Notes: generated from the sequence alone by a model not told the origin. 47,969 nt of DNA from Lysobacteraceae bacterium (GCA_021299355.1 JAJTGG010000006.1:1-47969), one strand, 5' to 3'; shown: positions 26,938 through 35,776, counted from the stretch's first letter. Made by a program: numbers and translations.

Positions 26938-27369
26938 TCAAGCCCCCCAGACATGACGCACGACATACACCGTCAGAAAACCGGTCAACATGAACATCGC
27001 CGTGGCCACAAGGGATCGGACCGAAAACCGGGATAGGCCACACACACCGTGACCGCTGGTACAGCCCGCGCCATAGCGGGTACCCAGACCCACCACCAAC
27101 CCTGCCACAGCCAAGGTGGTCATATCGGCATCGATTTGGATATCCGGGGTACCGAACAGCGGAATCGCCAGAATCGGCGCCGCCACCAAGCCCGCAAGAA
27201 AAGCCAATCGCCAGGCGACATCACTGCGTTTCTGGAAAAGACCGCCGGCTATTCCGCTGATACCGGCGATGCGGCCATTCAAGAGCAGAAGAATGGCGGT
27301 AGCGGCGCCAATCAGTGCGCCGCCGGCGAGAGCTGTTACGGGAGTGAACTGCGTCCAGTCAATCGACAT
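26938..27369 (-). CDS. YeeE/YedE half-transporter, sulfur-transport domain
   Basis: 143 residues, four hydrophobic segments. The signature GAGCTSGHGVCGLSRFSVRS carries Cys103 and Cys110, the conserved thiols of this family (sulf_transp). It pairs with the DUF6691 gene directly downstream; the two halves together equal one full-length YeeE. Such pairs are often controlled by persulfide-sensing ArsR regulators and accompanied by persulfide dioxygenase, but neither is found in this window. Its promoter has a striking inverted repeat (27383-27403). Confidence 0.87.
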   Translation of the reverse strand: MSIDWTQFTPVTALAGGALIGAATAILLLLNGRIAGISGIAGGLFQKRSDVAWRLAFLAGLVAAPILAIPLFGTPDIQIDADMTTLAVAGLVVGLGTRYGAGCTSGHGVCGLSRFSVRSLVATAMFMLTGFLTVYVVRHVWGA

Positions 27370-27382
27370 ATCTGGAAAATCC

Positions 27383-27442
27383 GATGATTAAATTACGATC
27401 ATCCATTATAGCCTCCTAAAAATAGGTAGTGCTAATTTAATC
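27383..27442 (-). promoter_or_regulatory. Promoter and candidate operators of the YeeE/YedE operon
   Basis: On the minus strand a perfect TATAAT lies at 27410-27405; the -35 is weak. The dyad GATGAT-N9-ATCATC at 27383-27403 overlaps the predicted start. In addition GATTAAATTA (27386-27395) is repeated inverted as TAATTTAATC (27433-27442), 37 bp apart, flanking the promoter. This arrangement fits a dimeric repressor with two sites, by inference. Confidence 0.5.
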
Positions 27443-27443
27443 G

Positions 27444-27476
27444 CCCGCCAAAAAACCCCCGGAAGGCGGGTTTTTT
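27444..27476 (-). terminator. Terminator of the secreted hypothetical gene
   Basis: On the minus strand an A6CCC ... GGG...T6 hairpin (27450-27476) follows the stop of the gene at 27495. A CCCGCC/GGCGGG pairing is also possible on the plus strand. Confidence 0.65.
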
Positions 27477-27494
27477 AAAGCATGAAGCAGGATT

Positions 27495-27986
27495 TTACAG
27501 CGTGACGGTGGTGGTCTGATCAACAACTGCCGGCAAGACGATACCGGGATTGACCTCGATGTCATGGCCACGTTTCAACAAGCCGATGGGTCCAAAAAGA
27601 ACCGTCAGTGCAACCGTCGTACCCACTTTGCTCTCCCCTTCACGGCCCTGTGAAGCGCGCAGTGGAATGCGCTGATCACCCAACAATACATAGTTGATTT
27701 GGATGTTGAGCTCACCTGCTTTGCCCATGAATCCTTTCTTGCGCGCCGTGATGACGGTACCGACTGCCTTGGCTCCACGGGGCACAACCACTTCGCCATC
27801 GACACGGATATCGTCATCCAGAATCAAATCGAAGCGCTGGCCTTCGGTGGCCGTCGCCGAGGTTAATTTTTCCAAGACCTGTAAGCTTACGCTGGTGCCC
27901 TCGGGGATTTTCACATCTTTGGCGAATGCCAGATTTGAGGCTGTGACGAGCATAAAAGCAGCTACGACAATTCCTTTGTATTTCAT
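27495..27986 (-). CDS. Secreted protein of unknown function
   Basis: 163 residues. A clear signal peptide (MKYKGIVVAAFMLVTASNLAFA) ends about residue 22. The mature part begins KDVKIPEGTSVSLQVLEKL and includes DIRVDGEVVVPRGAKAVGTV and a short hydrophobic stretch (VALTVLFGPIGLL). The pattern of beta strands with 'evVVPrGakavGtV' looks like small periplasmic beta-rich proteins distantly similar to the C-terminal region of TrbI/VirB10, but I do not recognise a named family with certainty. It stands alone between the YeeE operon and corC, with its own terminator. Confidence 0.75.
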   Translation of the reverse strand: MKYKGIVVAAFMLVTASNLAFAKDVKIPEGTSVSLQVLEKLTSATATEGQRFDLILDDDIRVDGEVVVPRGAKAVGTVITARKKGFMGKAGELNIQINYVLLGDQRIPLRASQGREGESKVGTTVALTVLFGPIGLLKRGHDIEVNPGIVLPAVVDQTTTVTL

Positions 27987-28079
27987 GAAGTTCTCCTAAT
28001 TGGTCGTTGGCAGTGGGTAAACGAAGCCTTGCCCCCATTGATTGAATCATAGCACCGGGAGCGCCAGATAGCCCAGCCC

Positions 28080-28108
28080 ATGACCCATTCTACTCTTTTT
28101 GCTAGAAT
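28080..28108 (+). promoter_or_regulatory. Candidate promoter of corC
   Basis: ATGACC (-35) at 28080-28085 and TAGAAT (-10) at 28103-28108 with a 17-bp spacer, about 40 bp before the corC ATG. Confidence 0.5.
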
Positions 28109-28148
28109 GTGAGCAACGCTCGCTTCGTCGGGCTCCGAACAAGCCCCC

Positions 28149-28994
28149 ATGTCAGACGACCCGGACAGTAATACCCCCCCTAAACGCTCCTGGCTGGAGA
28201 AACTCAGCCAAGCCTTCTCGGGCGAACCCGAATCCCTCGACGACCTGCGCGAGATCCTGGATTCCGCCGCCAAACACGGCCTGATCGATACCGACACCCT
28301 GAAACGCCTGCAAGGTGCTTTGGCCGTATCCGAAATGACCGTCTCCGACGTGATGGTGCCGCGCGGCCAGATGGTCTCGCTCTCGGCCACCGACAGCTTC
28401 CTCGATTTGATGCGGCAGGTGGTCGAGTCCGGCCATTCGCGGTTCCCGGTGCACGGCGAGGACAAGGACGAAATCGTCGGCATCCTGTTGGCCAAGGACC
28501 TGCTTCGCGGCGTGGTGGTCGATAACGGTCCCGGCAACATCCATGGCCTGATCCGGCCGGCGGTACTGATTCCTGAATCGAAAAAGCTCAGCGTGCTGCT
28601 CAAGGAGTTCCGTCAGTCGCGCAATCATATGGCCATTGTGATTGATGAGCACGGTGGGGTATCCGGCCTAATCACCATTGAAGATGTGCTGGAGGAAATC
28701 GTCGGAGAAATCGATGACGAGCACGATGATGCCAATCAGGCGGTCATGATCGCGGCCCAGGCCGACGGCCAGTTCTTCGTGGACGCGCTGACCCCGATTA
28801 CCGAATTCAACCAGCAGTTCGGCGCCGATTTTCCGGACGATGAATATGACACCATTGCCGGCTACATCGCCGCTGCCATCGGCCATCTTCCGGAAACCGG
28901 CGAAGAGCTGACCCTCGGCCGCTTCCATTTCCGGGTCGGCCATGCCGACTCGCGCCGGATCCACCGCTTCATCGTCAATATCCATGGGGAATAA
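28149..28994 (+). CDS. corC: CorC/YbeX family transporter-associated protein
   Basis: 281 residues: an N-terminal segment (PPKRSWLEKLSQAFSGEPES, DLREILDSAAKHGLID), two CBS domains (VSDVMVPRGQMVSL; SGLITIEDVLEEIVGEIDDEHD is at about 174-195), and a C-terminal CorC_HlyC domain (DALTPITEFNQQFGADFPDD, then YDTIAGYIAAAIGHLPETGE). The family is tied to magnesium and cobalt efflux and to ribosome-associated phenotypes. It normally follows ybeY; here it is 1.65 kb away, behind leftward genes. The next gene overlaps it by 11 nt. Confidence 0.92.
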   Translation: MSDDPDSNTPPKRSWLEKLSQAFSGEPESLDDLREILDSAAKHGLIDTDTLKRLQGALAVSEMTVSDVMVPRGQMVSLSATDSFLDLMRQVVESGHSRFPVHGEDKDEIVGILLAKDLLRGVVVDNGPGNIHGLIRPAVLIPESKKLSVLLKEFRQSRNHMAIVIDEHGGVSGLITIEDVLEEIVGEIDDEHDDANQAVMIAAQADGQFFVDALTPITEFNQQFGADFPDDEYDTIAGYIAAAIGHLPETGEELTLGRFHFRVGHADSRRIHRFIVNIHGE

Positions 28995-30159
28995 AGCCGT
29001 GCGCTGGTGGTGCACGCTGCTGCTGGGCCTTTTGCTAACCGGTCAGACCTTGGCTGAATTCCGGGTCGGTGTCATGACCATGCAGCCGGGCGCTATTTTC
29101 TGGGAGCGCTTCGGCCACAACGCCATCGTCATCGATGATGGAAATCGTCCGATGTCCTATAACTTCGGCTTTTTCGATCCGACTGAATCGGGCTTCGCCG
29201 GCAATTTCGTCAAAGGCCGGATGAACTATGTCTTGGCGGCATTGCCGCTGGAACAGGACCTGGACTATTACCGCCGCGCCGGGCGCGGCGTCAGCATCCA
29301 ATGGCTGGATTTGGATCAGACCCAGAAACAGAACATCCGGACACGGCTTGAATTTCTGGCCAAGCCGGAAAATGCCCGGTATCGCTACGATTATTTCACC
29401 AACAACTGCGCGACCCAGGTCCGTGATGTGCTCGATGGGGCGCTCGAAGGCCAACTGAAACGCCAGATGGTGGCCAGCTCGCTGGGCAATACCTACCGCT
29501 CGGAATCCGTGCGACTGGCCTGGCCGGCGAAATGGATGGCTCTCGGCTTCGATCTGGCAATGGGCCGGGCCGGCGACAAACCGCTCAACCGCTGGCAGGA
29601 CGCGTTCATTCCGATGCGCCTGCAGCAGAGTCTGCGCGAAGCCAAGGGGGAAAATGGTGAACCGCTGGTTCTAGCCGAGCAGCCCATCCTGCGCGACACC
29701 CTGGCGCCACCGCCGGCCGAACTGCCGCCATGGACTTTGTCGGCCACAACCATCGGATTGGCCTTGGCAACGGCATTCTTTCTCCTATCACGGCGCGCGC
29801 CGCGATGCGCCACGGTGCTGCAACTGGGATTCTGGATGAGTTGCGGTCTAATCGGCACGACACTGCTGCTGATCTGGGCATTGACCGAGCACCGCTTTAT
29901 CTACAACAACGAAAACCTGCTGCTGTTCAGCCCGCTGGCCTGGCTTGTCCTGATTTTGTATTTCGGTCGCAAGCGCTGGGAATGGTGCCGCAAGGTCTAT
30001 CTGCTTGCGGTCAAAGCGGTGGCTTTGTCGGCGGTACTCGCCGTAGTGCTGAAGTTCGGATCCACCGGCGGACAAAGCAACATGGTTTGGATTTTGATGG
30101 CCCTGCCCCTGCATTGGTTGGTGGCCAAAACGGCATTGCATGCCGAAGTACGGAAATAA
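28984..30159 (+). CDS. DUF4105 / Lnb-type N-terminal domain membrane protein
   Basis: 391 residues. A signal or anchor helix (about 8-24) is followed by a periplasmic DUF4105 domain with RFGHNAIVI (His45) and YFTNNCATQVRD (Cys142), which look like an NlpC/P60-like Cys-His pair. After residue 250 there are about four membrane helices. DUF4105 is the domain of the Gram-positive lipoprotein transacylase Lnb; the function in proteobacteria is unproven. ATG 28984 overlaps the corC stop, so the two are coupled. In E. coli the gene after corC is lnt, the lipoprotein N-acyltransferase. A Lnb-like domain in the same slot suggests a role in lipoprotein or envelope acyl chemistry (inference). Confidence 0.8.
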   Translation: MGNKAVRWWCTLLLGLLLTGQTLAEFRVGVMTMQPGAIFWERFGHNAIVIDDGNRPMSYNFGFFDPTESGFAGNFVKGRMNYVLAALPLEQDLDYYRRAGRGVSIQWLDLDQTQKQNIRTRLEFLAKPENARYRYDYFTNNCATQVRDVLDGALEGQLKRQMVASSLGNTYRSESVRLAWPAKWMALGFDLAMGRAGDKPLNRWQDAFIPMRLQQSLREAKGENGEPLVLAEQPILRDTLAPPPAELPPWTLSATTIGLALATAFFLLSRRAPRCATVLQLGFWMSCGLIGTTLLLIWALTEHRFIYNNENLLLFSPLAWLVLILYFGRKRWEWCRKVYLLAVKAVALSAVLAVVLKFGSTGGQSNMVWILMALPLHWLVAKTALHAEVRK

Positions 30160-30194
30160 CTTGCAGTCCTGAACAGGCTGTTTATCATGGTGCC

Positions 30195-31196
30195 ATGGAT
30201 GCACCCAGCCTACTCGAAAGCCGCAGCGAGCAGATTCGCTTCATCGCCCGCTACGATCGCGACGGGAATGCCCACGAATTGAGCCTCGACCGCATCTCTG
30301 ACGCGCTCGGCGATGAGGGCGGTCTGATCTGGGTCGGCCTGTTCGAACCGGATGAAACCCTGCTGTTCAAGATGCAGGTGGAATTCGACCTGCATCCGTT
30401 GGCCGTCGAAGACGCCCACAAAGCCCACCAGCGCTCGAAAATCGAGCGTTTCGGCAATAGCCTGTTCATCGTCGTCAATACCGCGCAGATGCTGGACGGC
30501 GGTATCGTCTACGGTGAATCCCACTTGTTCCTCGGCACTGATTTCATTCTGACCGTGCGCCATGGCGGGACGCTCTCGTTCAGCGCCGCCCGCGAGCGCT
30601 GCGCCAAAAACCCGGATTATCTGGGCAATGGCACCGGCATGGCCCTGTATACCGTGCTCGACCAGATTGTTGACAATTTCTTCCCGATCATCGCCGACCA
30701 CGAACAGGCGCTGGACGAACTGGAAGAAGCCATTCTGTCCTCCAGTTTCCAGAAAGACACCATCATCCGCTTGTACCGGCTCCGCAACGACCTGACCAAG
30801 CTGCGGCTAGCGGTCTCGCCATTGCAGGACATCATGACTACGCTGTTGGAGTTCCACGGCGATCTGGTGCGTGAAGAAGTCCGGGTCTATCTGCGTGATG
30901 TCCATGACCACGTCATACGCCTGAACGAATCCATCGATACCATGCGGGACACCCTGTCCTCGGCCATGGCGACCAACCTGTCGCTGGTCACGGTCAGCCA
31001 AGGTGACACCATGAAGCGCCTGGCCGGCTGGGCCGCGCTATTGGCAGCACCGACCCTGATCACCAGCTGGTACGGCATGAACTTTGCCGATATGCCTGAG
31101 CTGGAATGGCAATTGGGCTATCCGCTGGTCGGGCTCACCATTTTCATCATCTGTTTCATGCTGTATCGGGGGCTGAAGAAGGCCGGCTGGCTGTAA
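30195..31196 (+). CDS. corA: Magnesium/cobalt transporter CorA
   Basis: 333 residues. There is a large cytoplasmic N-terminal domain, a long helix region, and two C-terminal membrane helices. The first helix ends in the selectivity motif YGMNFADMPELEW and the protein ends in a basic tail (GLKKAGWL). This is the pentameric CorA channel for Mg2+. ATG 30195 is chosen because conserved residues begin there; the longer upstream frame overlaps the previous gene in another frame. It lies 35 nt after the DUF4105 gene and in the same direction, so may belong to the corC unit. Confidence 0.94.
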   Translation: MDAPSLLESRSEQIRFIARYDRDGNAHELSLDRISDALGDEGGLIWVGLFEPDETLLFKMQVEFDLHPLAVEDAHKAHQRSKIERFGNSLFIVVNTAQMLDGGIVYGESHLFLGTDFILTVRHGGTLSFSAARERCAKNPDYLGNGTGMALYTVLDQIVDNFFPIIADHEQALDELEEAILSSSFQKDTIIRLYRLRNDLTKLRLAVSPLQDIMTTLLEFHGDLVREEVRVYLRDVHDHVIRLNESIDTMRDTLSSAMATNLSLVTVSQGDTMKRLAGWAALLAAPTLITSWYGMNFADMPELEWQLGYPLVGLTIFIICFMLYRGLKKAGWL

Positions 31197-31331
31197 GTTC
31201 CGGCGCTTTTTGATTCAGGTCAAATAAAAGAAGCCGTGGTCAGGCACTATGGTCGGAATTCCACTCTAGAGGCGTTATGCCACAATCGTTCCGGTTGCCT
31301 TTCAGGCCCTTGAACGCATCTGCAGCTGCAG

Positions 31332-33404
31332 TCATTGCGGCTGTTCTCCTGATGTCCAGCGCTTCAGCCAATAATTGACGGTATCGTGCCATTGAATGCT
31401 GTTCTGCGGTTTGAGCACCCAGTGGTTTTCATCCGGAAACAGCAGCAGCTGGCTTTCGATGCCCTTGCGCTGCAGCGCGGTGAAGGTGGCGATGCCCTGC
31501 TCCGGCGGAATCCGGTAATCCAGTTCACCCTGCACCACCAGCATCGGAACGCGCCACTTGGCGACATGGTTGACCGGATTGAATTTTTCGTAGTTCTGCG
31601 GCACATCGAACGGCGTACCGCCGTTTTCCCACTCGGTGAACCACAGCTCTTCGGTGGCATAGCCCATCATGCGGGTGTCGAACACGCCATCATGGTTGAC
31701 CAGGCACTTCCAGGGCTCGGGCCAGTTGCCGGCGATCCAGTTGACCATGTAACCGCCATAGCTGGCGCCGAGCGCGCAGGCGCGACTGCTATCGAGGAAG
31801 CGGTATTTCTTGAGGGCATACGCATAGCCTTTCTGCAGATCTTCCAGAGGACGGTCACCCCAGTGTCCGGAAATGGAATCGGTGAAGGCCTGGCCATAGC
31901 CGGTGGATCCGTGGAAGTCGATCATGATCACGGCGAAGCCCTGGCCGGCGTAGGTCTGCGGATTCCAGCGGTAACTCCAGCCATTGCCGAAGCTGCCCTG
32001 CGGACCGCCGTGGATCAGGAAAGCGATGGGGTACTTCCGGCCTTCGACGTAATTGGCCGGTTTGACCACATAGCCGTGCACCGTTTCGTTGTTCCAGCCG
32101 ATGAATTGGAATTGCTCGAACGCACCCCAGGCGGTCTTGGCGATGGCATCGCGGTTATTGACACTGACCTGACGTTCGCTGCGTGCGCCGGCATCGGTCA
32201 GGAACAGCTGCGCCGGCGAATCGAGGCGGTCTCGGGTGAACAGCACCTGGTTGCCGGACACGGCGAATTCGCGCACGCTGCCGTCGCGCGCGACCAATGC
32301 AGCTTCGCCATTGGCGATGTCGATAGCAAACAGCGGCATTTCGCCGGTGTCCTGGGTGGTGGTGAACAGGGTCTTGCCGTCAGCGCTGATGGCCAGCGAC
32401 TCGGCCGAGTTGTCCAGTCGCGGGGCGACTTCACGGGTTTTTCCGCTGGCCAAGTCCATGGCCATGATGGCGAAACGGTCGGCCTCGAAGCCCGGACGCT
32501 TCATGGCGCGGTAGTACAGGGTTTTGCCATCGGGGCTGAACACCGGCGAGGTGTCCCAGGCTTTGTTGGCGGCGGTCAGATTATCGACCAGATGCATGTT
32601 GTGGTCGCCGATGATGACGCGGTACAGATCGAAGTTGGTCGACCATGCTTCGGTTTTGCCGGCGATGCGTACCGAAAATACCAGCGACTTGCCATCCGGG
32701 GCCCAGGCATATTCACCGGCGTCACCGAAGGGTTTGGAGGGAATATCACCATTGACATTGGCCAGACGCACGGCGGCGCCGAGCTTGCCATTCTGCAACG
32801 GGGCGAGGAACAATTGATTGCGGCGGCCATCGGCGTAGGTATCCCAGTGCCGGATGAACAGTTTGTCGAACAGCATGCCGCTGGCGTTATTGGCCGCTTT
32901 GGCATCCAGTCGCTGTTTGTTACAGGCGATATCCGCACAATCGGTAAACACTTCCAGACTGAACGCAACGTGCTTGCCATCCGGGGACAGTTTGTAGGAG
33001 CCGATGTCGAGCGGCAGATCCGAAATCTGCACAGCCGTTTGGCTGCCCACGGCCTGCGACCACAATTGCATGCTGCCGGATTTGGCGCTCAGGAAATACA
33101 CGTTCTGACCGTCGGGTGAAAAACTTGGCGAATTGACGTTCAGGCCTTCGGTGGTGAAACGCACTGGCGGGGCGGCATCCCGGGCGAACAGATCCTCGAT
33201 CCACAGTCCGGTTTTGCCGCGATTGGCGGCCAGATCGGTCTGCCGCACGGCGAACAGCGCCAAACGGCCATTCGGCGACAAAGTCGGTGAAGAAACTCGC
33301 TCGTAAGCGACCAGATCACGGATGGTCAGCGGGGCCTTGACGGCATCCGCGCCAACGGCGGCAAAGGGGGCCAAAAGGGCCAGAAGGAGCAGTCGCGCTT
33401 TCAT
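31332..33404 (-). CDS. Secreted S9 family prolyl oligopeptidase-like peptidase
   Basis: 690 residues. A signal peptide lies at about 1-19. The middle is a beta-propeller of WD40-like PD40 repeats (SPTLSPNGRLALF, SPSFSPDGQNVYFLS, DTSPVFSPDGKTLYYRA, SAESLAISADGKTLFTT). The C-terminal alpha/beta-hydrolase domain has the triad Ser548 (GASYGGY), Asp629 (GELDYRIP) and His661 (DENHW). It resembles dipeptidyl or acylaminoacyl peptidases exported to the periplasm or outside. ATG 33404 starts the signal peptide; the frame upstream would place residues before it. It is divergent from the POT peptide transporter, suggesting joint use of peptides. Confidence 0.93.
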   Translation of the reverse strand: MKARLLLLALLAPFAAVGADAVKAPLTIRDLVAYERVSSPTLSPNGRLALFAVRQTDLAANRGKTGLWIEDLFARDAAPPVRFTTEGLNVNSPSFSPDGQNVYFLSAKSGSMQLWSQAVGSQTAVQISDLPLDIGSYKLSPDGKHVAFSLEVFTDCADIACNKQRLDAKAANNASGMLFDKLFIRHWDTYADGRRNQLFLAPLQNGKLGAAVRLANVNGDIPSKPFGDAGEYAWAPDGKSLVFSVRIAGKTEAWSTNFDLYRVIIGDHNMHLVDNLTAANKAWDTSPVFSPDGKTLYYRAMKRPGFEADRFAIMAMDLASGKTREVAPRLDNSAESLAISADGKTLFTTTQDTGEMPLFAIDIANGEAALVARDGSVREFAVSGNQVLFTRDRLDSPAQLFLTDAGARSERQVSVNNRDAIAKTAWGAFEQFQFIGWNNETVHGYVVKPANYVEGRKYPIAFLIHGGPQGSFGNGWSYRWNPQTYAGQGFAVIMIDFHGSTGYGQAFTDSISGHWGDRPLEDLQKGYAYALKKYRFLDSSRACALGASYGGYMVNWIAGNWPEPWKCLVNHDGVFDTRMMGYATEELWFTEWENGGTPFDVPQNYEKFNPVNHVAKWRVPMLVVQGELDYRIPPEQGIATFTALQRKGIESQLLLFPDENHWVLKPQNSIQWHDTVNYWLKRWTSGEQPQ

Positions 33405-33485
33405 CAATAAACCTCGCAGGAACACCCGGTTATGGTACTCCATCCGGCGCTATACTGGCGACTGACCACTGTCAGGATCCGCCCC

Positions 33486-35072
33486 ATGACCGACACCGCC
33501 CTCGCCCAGCAATCCCAGATTTTCGGCCATCCCAAAGGCCTTTTCGTCTGTTTCATGACGGAAATGTGGGAGCGTTTTTCCTTCTACGGCATGAAGGCCC
33601 TGTTGTTCCTGTATCTGACCAAGTACCACCTGTTTACCGATGACAACGGCTATCTGCTATTGGGTACCTACGCCGGCCTGGCCTATGCTCTGCCGCTGCT
33701 CGGCGGCGCCTTGGCCGACCGCTGGCTCGGTATGCGCAAAGCGGTGGTTTTCGGCGGAATGCTGCTCGTGCTCGGACAGTTGGGCATGGCCTATACCGGC
33801 ACGCCGGCGCAGGGCATTGCCGGTCAAGCCAACCAGGACGCCTTTGCCATTCAGATCATGTACGCCTCGCTGGCGCTGATCGCGGTTGGCGTGGGCTTTC
33901 TCAAACCGAATATTTCCACCATCGTCGGCCGGCTTTATGCTGACAATGATCCGCGCCGCGACTCGGGCTTCACCATTTTTTACATGGGCATCAACATCGG
34001 TGCCGCGCTGTCCTCGCTGATCGTGGCCTATATCGGCGAAAAAATCGGCTGGGGTTACGGCTTCGGTCTGGCCGGCGTGATGATGGCGCTGGGACTGGTG
34101 CAGTTCGTGCTCGGCCAGAAACATCTGGCCGGACAAGCCGAGCCGCCGAATCCGGCCGCCTTGTCGGCTCCCTGGTTTGCCGGCATCAGCCGCGAATGGT
34201 GGATCTATCTGGCTGGCAGCTTCTCGGTGCTGGTGGTCTGGCAGGTCCTGCAGATGAAGGTCGACTTCAGCTTCCTCGGCCCCATCGCCGGCGGCCATGA
34301 AGTGACCATGACCGAAGTGGTCGCCGTGGTCATGGGCCTGGGTCTGTTCGTCTGGTTCTTCAAGTTCCTGTTCTCCGGCATCACTGCCGCCGAACGAGGC
34401 CGCATGATCGTGTTGATGACCTTGATCGTCATCAGCGCCCTGTTCTGGGGTCTGTATGAACAGAGCTACGGCAGCTGGGTCGCCTTCGCCGAGCGGGTCA
34501 TGGACCGCCGCACCTTCGGTGTGGAGTGGACAGCCGGACAGACCACCTCCATCGGCGCCATTTTCGTCATCGCCTTCAGCCCACTATTTGCCTGGCTTTG
34601 GCCGAAACTCGACCGCTATGGCCTGAATCCGAGTCTGCCGGCCAAATTCGGCTGGGCACTGGTGTTTCTGGGCTTGGCCTTCGGCGTGCTGATGATGGCC
34701 AGCCGCGCTCCCGGCGCGGAGGGTTTGGTCAGTCTGTGGTGGCTGGTGCTGGCCTACGCGCTGATGGTCATCGGCGAGATGATGCTGTCACCGATCGGCC
34801 TGTCGGCAGTCACCACCCTGTCCGTGCCACGCGTGGTCGGACTGATGATGGGCGCCTGGTTCCTTTTTTCCGCCTTCGGCGAAATGATCGCCGGCCGCCT
34901 CGGCACCTGGGCATCGATCGATCCCAACCCGGACGGCAGCTTCGACAAAGTCAAGGCGCTCGGCGTTTACGGCGATGTGTTCGGCGACATGATGTGGATC
35001 GGCGTCATTGCCGGCGCAGCACTGCTGGTGCTGTCACCCCTGTTGACGCGCTTGACCCGCGAGAAAGCGTGA
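33486..35072 (+). CDS. POT/PTR family proton-coupled di-/tripeptide transporter
   Basis: 528 residues with about 14 membrane helices. The family motif ExxER appears as EMWERFSFYGMKALL, with FLKPNISTIVGRLY and the FTIFYMGINIGAALSSLI signature (PTR2 motif). Gln- and Tyr-rich EQSYGSWVAFAERVMD is in the central region. It imports small peptides driven by protons. ATG 33486 is chosen on the conserved N terminus. It is divergent from the S9 peptidase (81 bp between the two start codons), so products of extracellular or periplasmic peptide cleavage could be taken up here. Confidence 0.93.
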   Translation: MTDTALAQQSQIFGHPKGLFVCFMTEMWERFSFYGMKALLFLYLTKYHLFTDDNGYLLLGTYAGLAYALPLLGGALADRWLGMRKAVVFGGMLLVLGQLGMAYTGTPAQGIAGQANQDAFAIQIMYASLALIAVGVGFLKPNISTIVGRLYADNDPRRDSGFTIFYMGINIGAALSSLIVAYIGEKIGWGYGFGLAGVMMALGLVQFVLGQKHLAGQAEPPNPAALSAPWFAGISREWWIYLAGSFSVLVVWQVLQMKVDFSFLGPIAGGHEVTMTEVVAVVMGLGLFVWFFKFLFSGITAAERGRMIVLMTLIVISALFWGLYEQSYGSWVAFAERVMDRRTFGVEWTAGQTTSIGAIFVIAFSPLFAWLWPKLDRYGLNPSLPAKFGWALVFLGLAFGVLMMASRAPGAEGLVSLWWLVLAYALMVIGEMMLSPIGLSAVTTLSVPRVVGLMMGAWFLFSAFGEMIAGRLGTWASIDPNPDGSFDKVKALGVYGDVFGDMMWIGVIAGAALLVLSPLLTRLTREKA

Positions 35073-35085
35073 GAAATTGCATGCC

Positions 35086-35115
35086 AAAAAAAACCGCCTG
35101 ATGGGCGGTTTTTTG
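35086..35115. terminator. Bidirectional terminator between POT transporter and ssb
   Basis: A6-CCGCC-TGATG-GGCGG-T6 hairpin between convergent genes, with runs suited to both strands. Confidence 0.85.
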
Positions 35116-35131
35116 GTGCTATTCGCGCGAA

Positions 35132-35620
35132 TCAGAACGGCACATCATCACCGAATGGATCATTGTCGGTCGGCGCGGCAACCGCTGCCGATGCCGAACG
35201 CGCCGCAGCTTTCGGGGTGCTGAATTTATCTCCGCCGCTGGACCAGCCGCTGTCTTCCCGGCTGCCGCCGCGATCGCCGCCTTCTTTCTTGCCGCCGAGC
35301 ATCTGCATCTCGTTGGCCACGACATCGGTGCTGTAACGTTCGATACCCTGCTTGTCGGTGTACTTCTGCGTTTCCAGCTTGCCTTCGACATAGATCATCT
35401 GGCCCTTGCGCACGTATTCACCGACGATTTCAGCCAGCTTGCGGGTGAACTTGACCCGGTGCCATTCGGTCTTTTCCTGCTTCTCGCCGGCTTTGTCCTT
35501 CCATTGTTCGGTCGTCGCCACCGACAGCGTGCAATAGGCATCGCCGGACTGGAAATAACGGACTTCCGGGTCTTTGCCAACGGTGCCGACGAGGATGACT
35601 TTGTTGATGCCACGAGCCAT
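35132..35620 (-). CDS. ssb: Single-stranded DNA-binding protein
   Basis: 162 residues. The OB-fold N-terminal domain (MARGINKVILVGTVGKDPEV; SVATTEQWKDKAGEKQEKTE; EWHRVKF; YVEGKLETQKYTD) is followed by a Gly/Ser-rich linker. The acidic C-terminal tip reads DPFGDDVPF, which recruits repair and replication proteins; the usual E. coli tip is DDDIPF. It is monocistronic, with a terminator after it, and divergent from ispB. Confidence 0.96.
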   Translation of the reverse strand: MARGINKVILVGTVGKDPEVRYFQSGDAYCTLSVATTEQWKDKAGEKQEKTEWHRVKFTRKLAEIVGEYVRKGQMIYVEGKLETQKYTDKQGIERYSTDVVANEMQMLGGKKEGGDRGGSREDSGWSSGGDKFSTPKAAARSASAAVAAPTDNDPFGDDVPF

Positions 35621-35736
35621 GGCGGGTTCCTTTCAAAAGTGGGTGTAGAGACAGATTAAGTATAGCTTTCAACCGGCAATATCCCAAAGCATTTCTGCCG
35701 GTGTCCGAATTTCCCCCTTAGACGGGTCGGAAGTCC

Positions 35737-35742
35737 TATAAT
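35737..35742 (+). promoter_or_regulatory. Candidate -10 element of ispB
   Basis: Perfect TATAAT about 35 bp before the ispB ATG. The matching -35 is poor, so it may be an activated promoter. Confidence 0.4.
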
Positions 35743-35776
35743 CGGACGGGACTCCTGAAACTTAAGTAGTTGATTT

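Noticed and set aside
31197-31331. Palindrome CTGCAGCTGCAG near 31319-31330 as an operator
   Set aside because: It is a short GC-balanced repeat downstream of both flanking genes' stop codons, with no promoter next to it.
31386-33119. Plus-strand open frame of about 577 codons
   Set aside because: It mirrors the S9 peptidase gene, whose triad and propeller repeats are clear; no domain in the antisense product.
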